Of a stretch of DNA of 53,112 bases, positions 45,058 through 53,112 are shown piece after piece; the first letter of the stretch is position 1, and the number at the start of each line of letters is the position of its first letter. Under the pieces are notes generated by a model that was not told the origin of the DNA, ran no database searches, and saw nothing but the letters and a program-made list of their open reading frames with translations. This stretch comes from Alphaproteobacteria bacterium. Its GTDB lineage: Bacteria > Pseudomonadota > Alphaproteobacteria > Micropepsales > Micropepsaceae. The position numbers and the translations under genes are program-made. The DNA is taken from contig CANJIS010000016.1 of NCBI GenBank assembly GCA_947474565.1, positions 1-53,112 on the forward strand, written 5' to 3'.

Positions 45058-46043
45058 GCCTGCTGCAAGCCCATCTCAGGCTCGACCAGGGCGGCTTTGT
45101 GCTGGATGCCGCCTTCACCGCGCCCGCCGGTATCACCGCCTTGTTCGGGCCTTCGGGGGCAGGCAAGTCCACCCTTCTATCGGCGCTGGCGGGCCTGAAG
45201 CGCAACGCGGGTAGCGTCATGCTGAACGGGCGGGATGTCGGCCGGCTTCCGGCGCACCAGCGCGGCTTCGGCATGGTGTTTCAGGAAGCCCGGCTGTTTC
45301 CCCATCTCACCGCCGGACAGAACCTGGCCTATGCCCACCGCCGCGCCCCCGGTTCCAAGCTGGCGCCCGCCGATGTCGCGTCTTTCTTCGACATCAGCGG
45401 CCTGCTCCACCGGCCGGTCGGCAATCTTTCCGGCGGCGAGAAAAGCCGAGTGGCGTTGGCCCGCGCCCTGGTATCCGCGCCGGATTTTCTTCTGCTCGAT
45501 GAACCATTCGCCGCCCTGGACGGGCCGCGCCGCCGCGCCTTCATCGAGGTGCTGCTGGCGGCGCACCGGCAATTCCGTATTCCCATGCTGGTGGTCAGCC
45601 ACAGCATCGATGATGCCGCCGCGCTGGCCTCGCATCTGGTGGCGCTGAAGGCGGGCCGGGTTGTGGCGCAAGGCGCTTTCGCCGCCACCGCGCTCACCCC
45701 GGAATTTCAGGCATTGCTGGATCCGCGCGATATCGGCACCGCCTTGGCCCCCCGCCTTCTCCAGGGTGCCCGACAAAACGAAGCCCAGAAAGAGCCGCAA
45801 GGTCTTTGGCTGCGCGCCGATCAGGTTTTGCTCGCCACCCAGCCGCCGCAATATCTCTCGGCCCGCAATATCATCGAAGGGCAGATCGAAGCCCTGAGCG
45901 AGGAAGTGGATGGCAGTGTGCTGGTCCGCCTCGCCACCGAAGCCACGCCCCTTCTGGCGCGGCTGACGCCGGATGCGGTGCGCGAGCTGCAGCTTGGGCA
46001 AAGAAAAACCGCGTGGGCCGTTATCAAGGCCCACGCGGTTTGA
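45054..46043 (+). CDS. modC: Molybdate ABC transporter ATP-binding protein ModC
   Basis: ATPase subunit, 329 residues. Walker A GPSGAGKST, signature LSGGEKSRVALARAL, Walker B FLLLDEPFAALD, H-loop VVSHS. A C-terminal TOBE (molbindin) domain around residues 265-329 may sense molybdate. ATG overlaps the modB stop (ATGA). The last 12 codons also encode a 14-bp stem that terminates the opposite operon. Confidence 0.95.
   Translation: MSLLQAHLRLDQGGFVLDAAFTAPAGITALFGPSGAGKSTLLSALAGLKRNAGSVMLNGRDVGRLPAHQRGFGMVFQEARLFPHLTAGQNLAYAHRRAPGSKLAPADVASFFDISGLLHRPVGNLSGGEKSRVALARALVSAPDFLLLDEPFAALDGPRRRAFIEVLLAAHRQFRIPMLVVSHSIDDAAALASHLVALKAGRVVAQGAFAATALTPEFQALLDPRDIGTALAPRLLQGARQNEAQKEPQGLWLRADQVLLATQPPQYLSARNIIEGQIEALSEEVDGSVLVRLATEATPLLARLTPDAVRELQLGQRKTAWAVIKAHAV
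46006..46041 (-). terminator. Minus-strand terminator inside modC 3' end
   Basis: Perfect 14-bp stem: AAACCGCGTGGGCC (46006-46019), 8-nt loop, GGCCCACGCGGTTT (46028-46041). On the minus strand it is followed by TTTTTCTTT, so it terminates the hydroxylase operon. On the plus strand no T-run follows. Confidence 0.85.
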
Positions 46044-46061
46044 AGGCTTAAGACTGACTCG

Positions 46062-48356
46062 TCAGACAGCCAGCGAGTAGCCCAGATTGCGCAGCGGCAT
46101 GCTGCGGATCCGGTCGCCGGTGGCGGCGAAGATGGCGTTGGTCAGCGCCGGCGCCAAAGCCGGGAAGGCGGGTTCGCCCAACCCGGTCGGCGGATTTTCC
46201 GACTGGATGAAGAACACATCAATCGCCATCGGCGCGAAGGGCATGCGCAGGGTCGGATAGGAATTGTAGTTCTGTTCCTTGATCCGACCATTTTCGATGG
46301 TGATCTGCAGGCCCATCGCCGTGGACAGGGCGTCGGTTGACGCGCCCTGGCCCTGGGCTTCGGAACCCGACATGTCGATGATCGGACCCACATCCATCAC
46401 TGCCACGATGCGGTGAATCTTGATCCGCTTGTTCTCATCGACGGAAAGCTCCACCGCCTGGGCGGTGTGGCCGGCATGGGAATAGCACCAGGCCAGGCCG
46501 ACGCCGGTACCCTTGGCGCGCGGCTTCTTCCAATCGATCTTGTCGGCGCACATCTGGATCACATCACTGGAGCGCTTGGGGCTGAAGTTGATGGTCGGCA
46601 GCTTGGGCGCCAGGTCCGGCACGTCGCGGTTCACTGCGTCGATCAGGAACTGAACATGGTCCTTGCCGGCGGCAACGGCCAGCTCGTGCATGAAGCCCTG
46701 ATGCGCGAATACCTGTGCATTGTCGCCCGGAGCGCGCCACGGACCCGTGGGGATGATCAGCGGGAACATGGTCTTGCCGCGGCGCAGGTTCGGCGCCTTA
46801 GTGGAGAGCTTCAGATTCTCGGTCAGGTTTCCGCCCGAGACTTCCTTCTTCCCGTCCACGGTGAAGGTAATGAAGTGTTCCTGCCAGGCATCCAGCTTGC
46901 CGTCCTTGGTGACGGCGCCCTTGAACTTGTGGTAGCCGGCCGGACGGAAGAAGTCGTGTTGCTGGTCGTCTTCGCGGGTCCAGGTCAGCTTGACCGGCGC
47001 TTTCACCTTCATGGCAATCGCTGCCGCTTCACAGGCATAGTCATTGCCCAGACGGCGTCCGAAACCACCGCCGACGCGGGTCTGGTGCAGGACCATCTGC
47101 TCAACCTTCAAGCCGGCTGACTTGGCCATCATGGCCATGCCGCGGTCCGGCTGCTGGGTGGGAACCCACATTTCCAGCATGCCATCGGGGCGGTAATGCG
47201 CCGTGGTGTTCATCGGCTCCATCGGCGTATGCGCCGCGAAGGGATATTCGTAATAGGCCTCGATGACCTTGCCGTTGCCTTCCTTGGAGGCATTGGCGAA
47301 GGACGCTTCGACATCGCCGACATTGTCGTCATGCTCGGCCGGGAACGCGCCCGCTGCGGCCTTCTTCGCCTGGGCGGAGAAGGCGCTGGTGGAATCCTTC
47401 GAGGCTTCGCTTTCGTCCCAATCGACCTTCAGCTTGTCCTTGGCCTTGAAAGCGCTCCAGGTGTCCTTGGCGATAATGGCGACGCCGGGCATGCATTCCG
47501 CCGGCACGCCGGTGCCTTCCAGCGCGAACGCATCCAGCACGCCGGGCAGGGCCTTGATCTCGGCTTCGTTGAAGGAGCGGACCTTGCCGCCCGCTGCCGG
47601 GCACTTGGTGTAATGGGCATAGACCATGCCGGGGCGCTGCACATCGAGGCCGAACAGCGGCTGGCCGGTGACAACCTTGTCGTCATCCACGCCCTTGTTG
47701 CGCTTGCCATAGGTGCGGTATTCGGCGCGGGTCTTGAGCTTCAGGCTCTTGGGGTCCGGCACCGGCATTTTCGCCGCCGCCATCGCCAGTTCGCCATAGG
47801 TCGCTTTCTTGCCGCTGGCGGCATGGGTCACGACGGAATCCCGGCAGGTGATATCAGCCGCATTCACGCCCCACTTCTTGGCGGCGGCGGCGACCAGCAT
47901 CGCCTTGGCGCCCGAACCGGCCTGGCGCAGTTGATCCCAGTTGCGGGGGATGGAGGTCGAACCGCCCGCGCCCTGGCTGCCATAGACTTTCGGATTGATG
48001 TCCGCCTGTTCGACGGTGACATGCTTCCAATCGGCATCCATTTCCTCGGCGATGATCAGGCCGAAGCTGGTCTTGATGCCTTGGCCGATTTCCGGGCACT
48101 TGGAATAGATGGTCACCGTGTTGTCCGGTGCCACTTTGACGAAGGCGTTCATCGTCAGGTTCTTGGCGTCTTCCGCCGTGGCCGCCATGGCGGGCAGGTG
48201 GAAGCCCAGAACCAGGCCCGCCGTGCCGGCGCCCGCCAGCTTGAAGAAAGTGCGCCGCCCCATGGTCGAAGACGACGCCGCCTCCGGCATGCCGCGTATC
48301 TCGCGGATCATCTCCGAGAAATAAGCATCGGATTCGACAAATTTGGAGTTAGCCAT
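46062..48356 (-). CDS. Molybdenum hydroxylase catalytic subunit (IorB/aldehyde oxidase-type)
   Basis: Periplasmic Moco-binding subunit of a xanthine-oxidase-family enzyme, 764 residues. A Tat signal (GRRTFFKLAGAGTAGLVLG) starts after about 30 residues, an unusually long lead. Moco motifs: CPEIGQGIKTSFGLIIAEEM, QTRVGGGFGRRLGNDYACEA and, near the C-terminus, the catalytic Glu in GLGEPAFPALAPALTNAI. The related IorAB and the acetic-acid-bacterial AldFGH enzymes oxidise N-heterocycles or aldehydes; the substrate here is unknown. Start overlaps the cytochrome stop by 8 bp. Confidence 0.88.
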   Translation of the reverse strand: MANSKFVESDAYFSEMIREIRGMPEAASSSTMGRRTFFKLAGAGTAGLVLGFHLPAMAATAEDAKNLTMNAFVKVAPDNTVTIYSKCPEIGQGIKTSFGLIIAEEMDADWKHVTVEQADINPKVYGSQGAGGSTSIPRNWDQLRQAGSGAKAMLVAAAAKKWGVNAADITCRDSVVTHAASGKKATYGELAMAAAKMPVPDPKSLKLKTRAEYRTYGKRNKGVDDDKVVTGQPLFGLDVQRPGMVYAHYTKCPAAGGKVRSFNEAEIKALPGVLDAFALEGTGVPAECMPGVAIIAKDTWSAFKAKDKLKVDWDESEASKDSTSAFSAQAKKAAAGAFPAEHDDNVGDVEASFANASKEGNGKVIEAYYEYPFAAHTPMEPMNTTAHYRPDGMLEMWVPTQQPDRGMAMMAKSAGLKVEQMVLHQTRVGGGFGRRLGNDYACEAAAIAMKVKAPVKLTWTREDDQQHDFFRPAGYHKFKGAVTKDGKLDAWQEHFITFTVDGKKEVSGGNLTENLKLSTKAPNLRRGKTMFPLIIPTGPWRAPGDNAQVFAHQGFMHELAVAAGKDHVQFLIDAVNRDVPDLAPKLPTINFSPKRSSDVIQMCADKIDWKKPRAKGTGVGLAWCYSHAGHTAQAVELSVDENKRIKIHRIVAVMDVGPIIDMSGSEAQGQGASTDALSTAMGLQITIENGRIKEQNYNSYPTLRMPFAPMAIDVFFIQSENPPTGLGEPAFPALAPALTNAIFAATGDRIRSMPLRNLGYSLAV

Positions 48357-49725
48357 TGGGTGCCTCCTTAGTAGCTGCTTTTTTCTGTGACGCCTGGTTA
48401 CGCAGGTCCGCCACGTCCTTGCCGGTCAAAGTCGCGCCTTTGGCGCCAAAACGAGCGGTGACATAATTGGACACCGCCGCGATATCGTCGTCGGAATACC
48501 CTTCACCGAAGGCCGGCATATAAATCCGGCCCTGGGGGGTTTGACGGTCCACGCCATTCACCACCGTCTGCGCCACATTGGTGCCGCTGGGATCGTTGAC
48601 GGCGCGGACATTGGTCAGGGTGGCATAGTGGGTGACCGGGCTGACGCCTGTCCATTCATGGCAACTCATGCAGGCGCCGGCGAATATCTTCTCGCCGCGC
48701 ACGCCATCCAGACCCGCCACGGCGTCGCCTTCCTTGTGGGAAGCCGAGGCCGGTGTTTTGACCTTTTCAGGCAGATCGCTGTTGCGCGCCGGAACGCTGC
48801 GCACATAGGTCACCAGGGCGTGGATGTCGCCTTCCGTCAGGAAGGTCAGGCTGTTGTCGGACGCTTCGCCCATCGGGCCGGCAGCGCCGCCATGGCCTTC
48901 GGCATGGCCGGTGTGGAGATAGGAGAAGAGAGACGCTTCATCCCAATCGCCGATGCCGGATTCCTTGTCGCCGGTGATGTTGTAGGCGTGCCAGCCGGCG
49001 GTGAGGGTGCCGGCGAACTTGCGGTGGTTGTTCACCGCATAGGCGACATTGCGCGGGGTGTGGCATTCGCCGCAGTGACCCATGGCTTCCGCCAGATAGG
49101 CGCCGCGATTCCATTCCGGGCTCTGGCCGGTGTTGGGACGGAAACGCTCACCAGAATTGAACATGACGTTCCACAGCGGCAGCATGCCCCGCTGGTTGAA
49201 CGGCCATTTGAGATTGCTGACCTTGGCCGGAGAACTCACCGGCGCCAGGCTGAACAGATACGCCTTGATCGCCAGCGCATCGCCATCGGTCATCAGCGTA
49301 TACGAAGTGTACGGCATGGCGGGATACAGATTTTCGCCATTGGCGCGCACGCCCTTATGCACCGCGTTCAGGAACTGCGCGTCGGTATAGTTGCCAATGC
49401 CGGTTTCCTTGTCGGGGGTGATGTTGGTCGAATAGATGGTGCCGAACGGCATGTTGAAGGCGAAGCCACCGGCGAAGGGCGTGCCGCCCGGCTCGGTGTG
49501 GCAGGCCTGGCAATCCGCGGCGTGGGAGAGATATTCGCCGCGCGTCACCAGGTCCTTGTCCGCGAGTTCGGCGGGGACGCCGGTGGGATTGGCGGCTTTA
49601 TAATCTTCCAGCGCCACGGTGCTGCCGCTGGCGAAAGACGTCGCGTTGTGGCCCGTATAGAGCCAACCCGAGTAGCCGAGCGCGATGACGACGACAACCG
49701 CTAGGGCAATGCTGACCTTTTTCAT
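48349..49725 (-). CDS. Triheme membrane-anchored cytochrome c
   Basis: 458 residues with an uncleaved or cleavable N-terminal TM (IALAVVVVIALGYSGWLY). Three heme motifs: CQACH, CGECH and CMSCH, the pattern of the cytochrome subunit of alcohol and aldehyde dehydrogenases of acetic acid bacteria. It lies between the 2Fe-2S gene and the Mo subunit gene in one operon, so it should carry electrons from them to the quinone pool or oxidase. Confidence 0.9.
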   Translation of the reverse strand: MKKVSIALAVVVVIALGYSGWLYTGHNATSFASGSTVALEDYKAANPTGVPAELADKDLVTRGEYLSHAADCQACHTEPGGTPFAGGFAFNMPFGTIYSTNITPDKETGIGNYTDAQFLNAVHKGVRANGENLYPAMPYTSYTLMTDGDALAIKAYLFSLAPVSSPAKVSNLKWPFNQRGMLPLWNVMFNSGERFRPNTGQSPEWNRGAYLAEAMGHCGECHTPRNVAYAVNNHRKFAGTLTAGWHAYNITGDKESGIGDWDEASLFSYLHTGHAEGHGGAAGPMGEASDNSLTFLTEGDIHALVTYVRSVPARNSDLPEKVKTPASASHKEGDAVAGLDGVRGEKIFAGACMSCHEWTGVSPVTHYATLTNVRAVNDPSGTNVAQTVVNGVDRQTPQGRIYMPAFGEGYSDDDIAAVSNYVTARFGAKGATLTGKDVADLRNQASQKKAATKEAPNG

Positions 49726-49727
49726 GA

Positions 49728-50192
49728 TCAGACCGACTTGGCGCCAGCGTTCTTGATCGCACGGCGGATGCGGATATAGGTGCCGCAGCGGCAGATATTG
49801 CCCGCCATCGCCGCATCGATATCGGAGTCATCCGGATTGGGCGTGTGCGAGAGCAAGGCGGCGGCCGACATGATCTGGCCGGCCTGGCAGTAACCGCACT
49901 GGGGCACATTGGCTTCGACCCAGGCGGCCTGAACCTTGGCGCCGATGGGAGTCTTGCCGACACCTTCGATGGTGGTGACGGCCTTGGTGCCGACATCGCC
50001 CACGGTAAGCTGGCAGGAACGGACAGGCTTGCCGTCAACATGCACGGTGCAGGCGCCGCACATGGCGACACCGCAGCCATACTTGGTGCCAACCAGATTC
50101 AAGTGGTCGCGCAGAACCCAAAGAAGCGGAGTCTTGGGATCGACGCCATCCTCGATCATCTGCATTTGGCCGTTGACGCTAATATGAATCAT
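49728..50192 (-). CDS. (2Fe-2S) subunit of molybdenum hydroxylase (IorA-like)
   Basis: 154 residues with two 2Fe-2S clusters. The N-terminal plant-type ferredoxin cluster shows [16 protein letters not shown] and a later Cys (SCQLTVG). The C-terminal helical cluster shows [11 protein letters not shown] and CRCGTY. No signal peptide, so export should be as a folded complex with the Tat-signal subunit. First gene of the operon, which ends 2 bp before the cytochrome gene start. A ModE-type box lies 91-114 bp upstream in the divergent spacer. Confidence 0.92.
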   Translation of the reverse strand: MIHISVNGQMQMIEDGVDPKTPLLWVLRDHLNLVGTKYGCGVAMCGACTVHVDGKPVRSCQLTVGDVGTKAVTTIEGVGKTPIGAKVQAAWVEANVPQCGYCQAGQIMSAAALLSHTPNPDDSDIDAAMAGNICRCGTYIRIRRAIKNAGAKSV

Positions 50193-50282
50193 GGGATCAC
50201 CGCCCTATTGTTCGAAGCGGGCGGATATTGGCTCTGTTGGCTTTTGCCTTCAAGACAAGCTGTAGCCAAAAGCCTCTGATTT

Positions 50283-50306
50283 CGTTATACCTTTTCGTAT
50301 ACAACG
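50283..50306. promoter_or_regulatory. ModE-type operator in divergent spacer
   Basis: CGTTATAC, eight bases, ATACAACG. Known ModE operators have CGTTATAT-like half-sites with the same 24-nt span; this one matches closely. It lies 21 bp before the ATG of the Moco-fold gene that is co-transcribed with modE, and upstream of the hydroxylase operon in the other direction. It suggests autoregulation plus control of the hydroxylase. Confidence 0.65.
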
Positions 50307-50326
50307 CTACGGAAGGCCCGGATTCC

Positions 50327-50800
50327 ATGACAAATCAGGTTTTTGCAGTTGCCGCGTTCGTGATGTTGTTTCCGGTTTACGCACAAGCTGCGAGCGCACC
50401 GATCGCGTTAACAGGTCTAGTTGCGAGTTCCTTGCATCTAAGCATGGCAGATCTGGGAGAATTTCCCGCCACGCACATCACCGCGACACAGGTCAGCGGT
50501 CGTGGTCCGGTGCCGTTGGACTGCACCGGGGCTGCGCTCAGCGCCATCATCGCCAAGGCCGGTTTGAATGTCGGCAAGGGCAATAACGCCAAGCTGGCGC
50601 ACAGTGTCGTGATCACTGCTGATGATGGCTATGGCGCCGCCCTGTCGCTGGGCGAGATCGATGCAGATTATGGCAATCAGAACGTCATCGTCGCCACGCA
50701 ATGCAACGGCAAGATGCTGGATGCGCCCCGTCTGGTGGTGCCCGGCGACCGCCATGCCGGCCGCGCGGTGAATGGCGTGGTCTCGATTGAAGTGAAATGA
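50327..50800 (+). CDS. Small periplasmic Moco-binding-fold protein
   Basis: 157 residues with a signal peptide ending VYAQAAS. The rest resembles a stripped-down sulfite-oxidase Mo domain: ITATQVSGRGPVPLDCTGA and GYGAALSLGEIDADYG, ending in DAPRLVVPGDRHAGRAVNGVV. The only cysteines visible (LDC and ATQC) do not sit in a QCxGNxR ligand motif like that of SorA, so it may bind cofactor differently or not at all. Its TGA overlaps the modE ATG. A ModE box precedes it. Function unknown. Confidence 0.75.
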   Translation: MTNQVFAVAAFVMLFPVYAQAASAPIALTGLVASSLHLSMADLGEFPATHITATQVSGRGPVPLDCTGAALSAIIAKAGLNVGKGNNAKLAHSVVITADDGYGAALSLGEIDADYGNQNVIVATQCNGKMLDAPRLVVPGDRHAGRAVNGVVSIEVK

Positions 50801-51234
50801 CTCCCGTAGACGAAGACGGGCTGGACCAGGGATTCGGTGTGCGTCATGCTGGCGGCATGGCGCGCCTTTCCATCCGCATCGATTTCGAACCGTCGGGCGG
50901 CGCGCTGGGCCCGGGCATGGCGGAATTGCTGGACCGTATCGGCAAGCTCGGCTCCATCCGCAAAGCCGCCGCTTCGATGGAAATGAGTTACCGCAAAGCC
51001 TGGCTGTTGCTGCAGGGCATGCACAAGACGTTCGGTGCGCCCGTGGTGGCGACCGAAACCGGCGGCAGCGCTGGCGGCGGCGCGCGCCTCACCGATCTGG
51101 GCACCAAGCTGCTCAAGACCTATCGCGCCATCGAACAAAGCGCTGCCCGCGCCGTGGACGATCAGATGCAATCCCTGTCCGGCCTGGTGCAGAAAGACGC
51201 TGCACCGCGCGGCGGCAAATCCCGGCGTCCCTGA
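50797..51234 (+). CDS. modE: ModE-type winged-helix regulator without molbindin domains
   Basis: 145 residues. The ModE-type HTH is clear: IGKLGSIRKAAASMEMSYRKAW, TETGGSAGGGARLTDLG. Full-length ModE has two C-terminal TOBE domains that bind molybdate; here only about 40 residues of tail follow. So it binds DNA but has no visible molybdate site. Such short forms exist in other proteobacteria. ATG 50797 overlaps the upstream stop, coupling it to the Moco-fold protein. Confidence 0.88.
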   Translation: MTPVDEDGLDQGFGVRHAGGMARLSIRIDFEPSGGALGPGMAELLDRIGKLGSIRKAAASMEMSYRKAWLLLQGMHKTFGAPVVATETGGSAGGGARLTDLGTKLLKTYRAIEQSAARAVDDQMQSLSGLVQKDAAPRGGKSRRP

Positions 51235-51253
51235 TCGGTTTTAGAAACCCAGT

Positions 51254-51400
51254 TTAGAACCAGAGTCTCGCGGTGACATTCGCCATGCGCGGATCGCCCG
51301 GCGTTCCCACCACAAGACCCGAATTTCCCGCCTGTACCGTCACGTTCTGCAGATAGTGCTCGTCGAACAGATTGCGCACCCAGAAGGCGCTCGCCATCAT
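51254..51400 (-). pseudogene. TonB-dependent receptor C-terminal remnant
   Basis: The minus frame at 51400-51254 reads SAFWVRNLFDEHYLQNVTV and closes with RLWF and TAA, an unmistakable last-strands end of a TBDR barrel. Only about 48 residues remain; no plug or signal is found upstream, where the NHL gene leader lies. It is a relic of a receptor once next to the second NHL-propeller gene. Confidence 0.75.
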
Positions 51401-51653
51401 CCGGCGCATCCGGGAGATTGATCACCTCTGAGGGCTTTTTCATGCTGCTCTGCAGTAAAAATATAAGTGGCTAATTTCGCTATTATATTTCTCGCGCCGG
51501 CCCAGTGATGCTTTGTCAGCGCCGCGATGCGGCACGGCTTTATGCTTTATGTATCAACCTGTCTCAGCCGCTTGCACCTTTTTCTGCCGCATGTAACCCT
51601 CTGCTTGATAAGGGAGGAACCGACTGACGGGTTCTCCCATGGGGAGATTATTC
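51401..51653. other. Leader of second NHL gene
   Basis: 253 bp between the TBDR remnant and the NHL gene, AT-richer than average. TATATT at about 51484 is a possible -10. GGGGAG precedes the start at 51654. No other gene was seen. Confidence 0.4.
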
Positions 51654-52994
51654 ATGACCAAACGTTCCAAGTTTCTGATTGGCGCCGCCATGACTGTGGC
51701 GCTCGCCGGTGTTGGCGTCAGCCAGCACGTTTTCACCAGCTCTGCTGAGGCCCAGGCCTCGGTGCCGGGCACCACGATGGTTCCGAAGTTCAGCGTTGAG
51801 CCCTTGTGGCCCAAGCCGCTGCCGAACCATTGGCGCATTGGCGCCACGATCGGCGTCGGCGTCGATAAGCAGGACAATATCTGGATCATCCATCGTCCCG
51901 GCTCGCTGGAAGCCAAGGAATCCTACCTGACCCGCAAGGAAGCGGATTGCTGCACCGCTGCTCCGGACGTTCTGGCCTTCAATCAGGCCGGCAATCTGAT
52001 CCATTCCTGGGGCCGTGACGCCGGCAAGGTCGGCACCGCCGGCCATGACTGGCCGACCTCGAACCACGGCATCACGATTGATCCCGAAGGCAATGTCTGG
52101 CTCGGCGCCAACAGCGCCGCCCAGCCTGGCGAAGCGCCCGGTACGGCGGCGCAGTTTGCGGCCGCCCAGAAAGCTGCTGCCCGCCGTGCGGCGGCGGTTG
52201 CTGCCCCTGCTTCCGGCGCGTCTGCTGGCGGCGAAGGCGGTGGTGAAGTCGGCAAGTATCACGACAGCTTCATGCTGAAGTTCACCCCGGATGGTAAGTA
52301 TCTGGGCGAAATCGGCACGGCCAACGGCTCGAAGGGCTCGCTGGACACCAACAACGTGCGCGGCGTGGCGGCTATCCGCTTCCTGCCCGATGGCACGCTG
52401 GTGGCGGCTGACGGCTACGGCAACCATCGCGTTTCGGAATGGAATCCGAAGACGATGAAGAACGTCCGCATCTGGGGCGCGTACGGCAAGCCGCCGAGCG
52501 ATGCGCCGATCCCGCACTACAATGTGAACTCGCCGCAGTTCGGCAATCCGGTTCACTGCGCCGAGCCGTCGGTTGACGGCATCTTGTATGTCTGCGATCG
52601 CACCAACAACCGCATCCAGACCTTCAAGTTCGATGGCACCTACCTGAACCAGTACAATCTGGAAGTGAACACCAAGGGCGACGGCGCTCCCTGGGAAATC
52701 GCTTTCTCCAAGGATCCCAAGCAGACGTACATGTACGTCTCTGACGGCTCCAACGAGAAGGTTCACGTCTATGACCGCGCGTCTGTGAAGGAACTGTATT
52801 CCTTCGGCGGCGGCGGCCGTACCCCGGGCCTGTTCTACGCGATGCACTCGATCATCGTGGACAGCAAGGGCAACCTCTACACGACTGAAACCTATCGCGG
52901 TCAGCGCGTGCAGAAGTTCAACTATCAGGGCCTGGTGCCTTTGAGCTCCCTCATCGCGGCGAAAGTCGTGGGCGGCTCGATCATCAACCCGTAA
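51654..52994 (+). CDS. Secreted NHL-repeat beta-propeller protein (second)
   Basis: About 446 residues from ATG 51654, which follows GGGGAG; an in-frame ATG at 51639 is less likely. Signal peptide with a hydrophobic core (IGAAMTVALAGVGVSQH). Blades include DKQDNIWIIHRPG, DPEGNVWLGA, VAADGYGNHRVSEW, VCDRTNNRIQTF and YVSDGSNEKVHVYD. DCC near residue 102 is a possible disulfide. An Ala/Gly-rich insert (about 170-205) is absent from the paralogue at 33.6 kb. Function unknown; the peptidyl-hydroxyglycine-lyase-like group is the closest resemblance. Confidence 0.83.
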   Translation: MTKRSKFLIGAAMTVALAGVGVSQHVFTSSAEAQASVPGTTMVPKFSVEPLWPKPLPNHWRIGATIGVGVDKQDNIWIIHRPGSLEAKESYLTRKEADCCTAAPDVLAFNQAGNLIHSWGRDAGKVGTAGHDWPTSNHGITIDPEGNVWLGANSAAQPGEAPGTAAQFAAAQKAAARRAAAVAAPASGASAGGEGGGEVGKYHDSFMLKFTPDGKYLGEIGTANGSKGSLDTNNVRGVAAIRFLPDGTLVAADGYGNHRVSEWNPKTMKNVRIWGAYGKPPSDAPIPHYNVNSPQFGNPVHCAEPSVDGILYVCDRTNNRIQTFKFDGTYLNQYNLEVNTKGDGAPWEIAFSKDPKQTYMYVSDGSNEKVHVYDRASVKELYSFGGGGRTPGLFYAMHSIIVDSKGNLYTTETYRGQRVQKFNYQGLVPLSSLIAAKVVGGSIINP

Positions 52995-53001
52995 TCGTCT
53001 G

Positions 53002-53039
53002 ACGCCGGGAGAGGGTAAAACCTCTCCCGGCGTTTTTTT
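53002..53039 (+). terminator. Terminator after second NHL gene
   Basis: ACGCCGGGAGAGG, loop GTAAAA, CCTCTCCCGGCGT (53002-53033), perfect 13-bp stem with a TTTTTTT run. Confidence 0.95.
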
Positions 53040-53053
53040 AAGGTCCGAGTGGA

Positions 53054-53112
53054 ATGTTGAAAGACAAGCTCCGCAACGAAACCTTCAAGACGCTGGCGGT
53101 CAGCGCCGGTCT
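53054..53112 (+). CDS. Partial gene cut by window end
   Basis: ATG 53054 opens a frame, MLKDKLRNETFKTLAVSAG, that continues past the window. Too short to identify. It follows a strong terminator, so it would need its own promoter in only about 15 bp or readthrough; it could also be a chance frame. Confidence 0.4.
   Translation, partial: MLKDKLRNETFKTLAVSAG

Noticed and set aside
47196..48371. 391-codon plus-strand frame opposite the molybdenum hydroxylase
   Set aside because: Shadow frame; the minus strand carries all Moco motifs and a Tat signal.

Overview
The window looks like chromosome of an aerobic, GC-rich alphaproteobacterium. This is inferred from codon use, the number of TonB-dependent receptors (TBDRs), secreted quinoproteins with cytochromes c, and RND metal efflux. 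No rRNA, tRNA, CRISPR array, transposase or phage module was found, so I read it as ordinary chromosome with scattered gene decay.

Layout. (1) 0.2-9.7 kb: a DUF900-type lipoprotein hydrolase; a czcCBA-type heavy-metal efflux operon whose czcA has no normal start codon; a VIT/CCC1 metal transporter gene cut by an amber codon and preceded by a perfect FNR-type box; a cytochrome b561; and an N-acetylmuramidase with an open in-frame stretch beyond its stop. (2) 9.7-24.9 kb: recQ, sorAB sulfite dehydrogenase, a TBDR, a DUF2946 plus ZnuD-like receptor pair, a PQQ quinoprotein, a broken AMP-dependent ligase, and a cobalamin riboswitch driving btuB. (3) 25-30 kb: a TPR/glycosyltransferase-like protein, an M28 peptidase and a DctA-type carrier. 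(4) 30.4-37.6 kb: an apparent periplasmic oxidation module made of a large TBDR, an NHL-propeller protein, a second PQQ quinoprotein and a cytochrome c. (5) 37.8-51.2 kb: a molybdenum island with two XdhC-type pieces (one fused to a MobA-like domain), moaA-moaD-moaE-moaB-moaC, modA facing moaC, moeA-modB-modC, a three-subunit molybdenum hydroxylase with a triheme cytochrome, and a small Moco-fold protein coupled to a ModE-type regulator lacking molybdate-binding domains. (6) 51.2-53.1 kb: the tail of a dead TBDR, a second NHL-propeller gene and the first codons of another gene.

How the genes fit together. Island 5 can take up molybdate (ModABC), make molybdopterin (MoaA/C/D/E), insert Mo (MoaB/MoeA), mature the cofactor (XdhC/MobA-like) and supply the hydroxylase in the island and SorA at 12 kb. 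Three 24-nt dyads of the form CGTT...(A/G)CG lie at moaA, at modA/moeA and upstream of the modE operon. They suggest a local ModE regulon read by a protein that cannot itself bind molybdate. The best lead for something undescribed is this HTH-only ModE paired with a periplasmic Moco-fold protein that lacks the usual Mo-ligating cysteine. The second lead is the TBDR/NHL/PQQ/cytochrome c module. Separately, several genes carry single-base lesions (czcA start, VIT amber, AMP-ligase ochre plus homopolymer frameshift, muramidase amber), which read-level data should verify.
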